Assembly: GCF_008000755.1 (NCBI RefSeq)
Contig: NZ_CP041690.1
Span: 1 to 64,000, forward strand
Origin: Youhaiella tibetensis
Lineage (GTDB): Bacteria; Pseudomonadota; Alphaproteobacteria; Rhizobiales; Devosiaceae
Direction of reading: 5' to 3'
DNA: 64,000 nt
The notes beneath the pieces were generated by a model. It was not told the origin of the DNA. It did not search any database and was given only the letters and a program-made list of their open reading frames with translations. The translations under genes and the position numbers were made by a program. Below, one piece after another: positions 61,636-64,000 of the stretch; the stretch's first letter is position 1; every line of letters starts with the position of its first letter.

Positions 61636-62829
61636 ATGAACAAGCCCCTTATCGTCATCTTTTCCGCCATTGGTCTCGACGCGGTCGGGATCGGCCTCAT
61701 CTTTCCCATTCTCCCCCGCCTCCTCGAGGAGGTGACCCGGTCCGCGGACATTGCTCCACTGATCGGCATCATGACGGCGCTCTACGCCATCATGCAGTTC
61801 ATTTTCGCGCCCGTCCTCGGCGCCCTGAGCGACCGCCTCGGTCGCCGGCCGGTTCTGCTGATCTCGCTGGCCGGCGCCACCATCAATTACGTGGTCATGG
61901 CCTTCGCGCCCCAGTTCTGGATGCTCCTGCTCGGCCGGGCCATAGCCGGGCTCACCAGCGCCAATATCTCGGTGGCCACCGCCTACCTCACCGACATCAC
62001 GCCCCAGGAGCAGCGGGCGCGGCGCTTCGGTCTCTTCAACGCCATGTTCGGCGCCGGCTTCATCATCGGCCCGGTTCTGGGCGGTGTGCTCGGCGACCAC
62101 TGGCTGCGCCTGCCCTTCCTCGCCGCCGCCATCCTCAACGCCATCAACCTGCTGCTTGCCTGCTTCGTTCTGCCCGAATCCCATCCGCCTACCCCGGGGC
62201 GCATCAACCTGCGCGAGCTCAACCCCCTGCGCCCGCTGCGCTGGCTGTTTTCGCTGCGGCCCCTGCTGCCGGTCGTGCTGGTCTTCTTCGTGCTCAGCGC
62301 CACCGGGGAGGCATATGGCACCTGCTGGGCGCTCTGGGGTCAGGATGCCTTCCAGTGGAACGGCCTCTGGATCGGTCTCTCGCTGGGTGCCTTCGGCATC
62401 AGCCAGACCCTCGCCCAGGCCTTCCTGCCCGGTCCCGCCGTCAGGCTCATGGGCGAGCGCGCCACCGTCCTCACCGGCATGGCGGGCGCGGGCCTCGCCC
62501 TCCTCGCCATGGCCTTCACCAGCCAGGGTTGGGTGGTCTTTGCGGTCATGCCCATATTCGCCCTGGGCGGCATCGGGGTCCCGGCGCTCCAGGCCCTCGC
62601 GACCCGCATGGTCGAGGAAAGCCGGCAGGGCCAGCTCCAGGGCGTCATCGCCTCGACGGTCAGCCTTGCGTCCATCGCCGGCCCGCTGGTCTTCTCCACG
62701 CTCTATATGGCCGTGCGCCAGAGCTGGCCGGGCGCCATCTGGCTTTCGGTCGTCGCCGTCTACGCGCTCGCCGCCATCATGGTTGCCGCCCTGCGCTTCG
62801 CTCCCGCGGCGGCCCCGCTCGAAGCCTGA
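61636..62829 (+). CDS. TCR/Tet family MFS efflux transporter
   Basis: 397 residues, about twelve helices. Tet family hallmarks: first helix with GLDAVGIGLIFPILPRLLEE, cytoplasmic loop GALSDRLGRRPVLLISLAGA (motif A) and AGLTSANISVATAYLTDITPQEQRAR. These are shared by TetA(A/C/G) and by many chromosomal exporters without resistance phenotype, so tetracycline export is not claimed. Single gene following a regulatory gap. Confidence 0.85.
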   Translation: MNKPLIVIFSAIGLDAVGIGLIFPILPRLLEEVTRSADIAPLIGIMTALYAIMQFIFAPVLGALSDRLGRRPVLLISLAGATINYVVMAFAPQFWMLLLGRAIAGLTSANISVATAYLTDITPQEQRARRFGLFNAMFGAGFIIGPVLGGVLGDHWLRLPFLAAAILNAINLLLACFVLPESHPPTPGRINLRELNPLRPLRWLFSLRPLLPVVLVFFVLSATGEAYGTCWALWGQDAFQWNGLWIGLSLGAFGISQTLAQAFLPGPAVRLMGERATVLTGMAGAGLALLAMAFTSQGWVVFAVMPIFALGGIGVPALQALATRMVEESRQGQLQGVIASTVSLASIAGPLVFSTLYMAVRQSWPGAIWLSVVAVYALAAIMVAALRFAPAAAPLEA

Positions 62830-62844
62830 TTACCGGCGCCGGCG

Positions 62845-63375
62845 CTAGAGGTGCTTGAGCACTCGCGCCGGCACCCCCGCCACCAGCGTGCCGGCGGGAA
62901 CGTCCCGGCTGACCACCGCGCCGGCCGCGACCACCGCATCGTCCGCGATGGTGACGCCCGGCAGGATGGTCGCGGCCGCTCCGATCCAGACATTGTTCCC
63001 GATGGAAATGGGCCTGGCCACGATGCCATTGCGCCGCTCGGCAGGAGACAGCGGGTGCCCGGCCGACACCAGGTTGACCTTGGGGCCGATCATCACGTCG
63101 TTCCCGATGCTGATGCCGCCCATATCCATGAAATGGCATCCCTGGTTGATGAAGACATTGTCCCCGATCGTGATGTTGAGCCCGCAATCGGTCGAAAACG
63201 GCGGAATGACCATGAAGCGCTGCCCGACGGGCTTGCCGATGAGCTCGCTGAACGCGGCATTGAGGCCCTCCAGGTCATCGAACCCGATCTCGCTCAGCCG
63301 CGCCGAAAGCCGCACGGCACGCTGGACGTTCTCGAAGCGGGCGCGACCTTCGGCGGAGCGGGCGGGATTGGTCAT
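62845..63375 (-). CDS. Hexapeptide-repeat acetyltransferase, maltose/galactoside O-acetyltransferase type
   Basis: 176 residues. Left-handed beta-helix hexapeptides: ITIGDNVFINQGCHF, ISIGNDVMIGPKVNLVSAGHP (catalytic His in SAGHP), ISIGNNVWIGAAATILPGVTIADDAVVAAGAVV. Acetyl-CoA-dependent acyl transfer to a sugar or nodulation-factor-like acceptor. ATG 63375. Convergent with the MFS exporter. Confidence 0.87.
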   Translation of the reverse strand: MTNPARSAEGRARFENVQRAVRLSARLSEIGFDDLEGLNAAFSELIGKPVGQRFMVIPPFSTDCGLNITIGDNVFINQGCHFMDMGGISIGNDVMIGPKVNLVSAGHPLSPAERRNGIVARPISIGNNVWIGAAATILPGVTIADDAVVAAGAVVSRDVPAGTLVAGVPARVLKHL

Positions 63376-63426
63376 GATGGCGGGTTCCCCGGGGCGAATC
63401 GGCCGCGATCGTACCACCCTTCGCTC

Positions 63427-64000
63427 CTAGCCGGCCCGCCGTTCCTCCCCCGTACGGGCCGCCTCGACCACCGCCTCGAGTTCGTCGAGAAACTCCTGCT
63501 GCGCCCGGGTGGGCGACCAGCCGTCACGCAGCGTCAGCCCGATGGGCCGGAAGGTATCCGGCAGCGGCACGGCGAGCTCATGGACCGCGCCCAGGTCGAG
63601 ATCGGGCTCGATCTGCAGGCGCGAGATGAACCCCAGATGGTCCGAGACCTGCAGCAGTTCGCGCATCAGCACCATCGAGCCGGTTTCGATCAGGCTTCGC
63701 GGCGCGAGTCCCTGCGTCTCGACCAGCCGCGTGAAGACCTGTCGGGTCGGCGTGCCCTCGGCGGCCACCACCCAGGGAAAGCCGGCGATATCGGCAACGC
63801 TCGCCGGAGGGGTGCCCCGGCGCAGCGGATGATCCTTGCCGCACACGATGATGAGTTCATCCTCGAACAGCGGGCGCTGCACCACGTCCCCGATCGGGGC
63901 GGGGTTGCGCAGCGCCCCGACCAGGAAGTCGATCTCGCCCCGGCGCAGGCTCGTGAGCATGTCCTCATAGGGCCCGTCGAGAACCTTGATCGGCAGTTTC
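63427..64000 (-). CDS. LysR-family regulator, N-terminal part beyond the window (partial)
   Basis: The visible 190 or so residues are the effector-binding half of an LTTR: KVLDGPYEDMLTSLRRGEIDFLVGALRNPAPIG, the conserved DELIIVCGKDHPL block and a C-terminal helix. The reading frame stays open to the window edge, so the DNA-binding domain lies outside. Effector unknown. Confidence 0.85.
   Translation of the reverse strand, partial: KLPIKVLDGPYEDMLTSLRRGEIDFLVGALRNPAPIGDVVQRPLFEDELIIVCGKDHPLRRGTPPASVADIAGFPWVVAAEGTPTRQVFTRLVETQGLAPRSLIETGSMVLMRELLQVSDHLGFISRLQIEPDLDLGAVHELAVPLPDTFRPIGLTLRDGWSPTRAQQEFLDELEAVVEAARTGEERRAG

Noticed and set aside
61636-62829. Tetracycline resistance gene call
   Set aside because: Family-level similarity to TetA only; many chromosomal Tet-family exporters confer no such resistance, and no TetR is adjacent.

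Overview
The window is high-GC, densely coded chromosomal DNA from an alphaproteobacterium. The order dnaA-dnaN-recF-gyrB, an ActS/ActR (RegB/RegA) redox two-component pair, MmcB, DUF2852, a DUF1127 mini-protein and the general protein character point to Hyphomicrobiales. My best guess is Devosiaceae (Devosia/Pelagibacterium-like); that is recognition from memory, not a computed placement. No rRNA, tRNA, CRISPR array, insertion sequence or prophage was seen. Many start codons were moved downstream of the longest open frame because ribosome-binding sites, overlaps or a terminator decide them.

Region 1 (0-11 kb) is housekeeping: dnaA, dnaN, recF and gyrB, each block closed by clear hairpin terminators. 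An apparently gene-free stretch of about 660 bp follows, then a SnoaL-like protein, a class A penicillin-binding protein and a YgjP-like metallopeptidase. Region 2 (11-34.5 kb) is a mixture. It holds DUF2852, the ActS/ActR pair, an RNA-processing metallo-beta-lactamase exonuclease, mmcB with two tandem paralogous MFS transporters, a LysR regulator, an aldo/keto reductase, a WYL regulator and a Tat-type epoxide hydrolase. It also holds an MFS pump divergent from a cysteine-rich (probably Fe-S) regulator, a DUF2975-XRE pair, a diguanylate cyclase, cfa, a purine salvage group (nucleoside deoxyribosyltransferase, adenine deaminase, guanine deaminase), a Nudix hydrolase and dadA. Region 3 (34.7-43.6 kb) has a Cache-type chemoreceptor ending in a CheR-docking pentapeptide, then a minus-strand set: substrate-binding protein, two permeases, a fused double ATPase and an aldehyde dehydrogenase.

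Region 4 (43.7-61.3 kb) is the accessory heart of the window, an aromatic catabolic locus. A GntR regulator is divergent from an eleven-gene operon (44683-55087): aldehyde dehydrogenase, amidohydrolase, a 99-residue unknown protein, a Rieske ferredoxin with a long insert, FAD monooxygenase, LigJ (4-oxalomesaconate hydratase), a LigB-type extradiol dioxygenase, three tandem RraA-fold proteins of which the third is the LigK-type aldolase, and a PobA-like hydroxylase. LigJ, LigK and the LigB-type dioxygenase fix the endpoint as a 4-oxalomesaconate pathway to pyruvate and oxaloacetate. No ligC or ligI is present, which fits a gallate or 3-O-methylgallate entry better than plain protocatechuate 4,5-cleavage. 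The PobA-like enzyme lacks both tyrosines of the p-hydroxybenzoate hydroxylase proton network and differs at other substrate-pocket positions, so it probably uses another substrate; protocatechuate to gallate is one testable idea. A second operon (56592-60443) carries a ThDP enzyme, a VanB-type reductase and a Rieske oxygenase resembling O-demethylases. It is flanked by a divergent aromatic aminotransferase and a convergent IclR regulator.

Region 5 (61.6-64 kb) has a Tet-family MFS exporter, a hexapeptide acetyltransferase and the C-terminal part of a LysR regulator cut by the window end.
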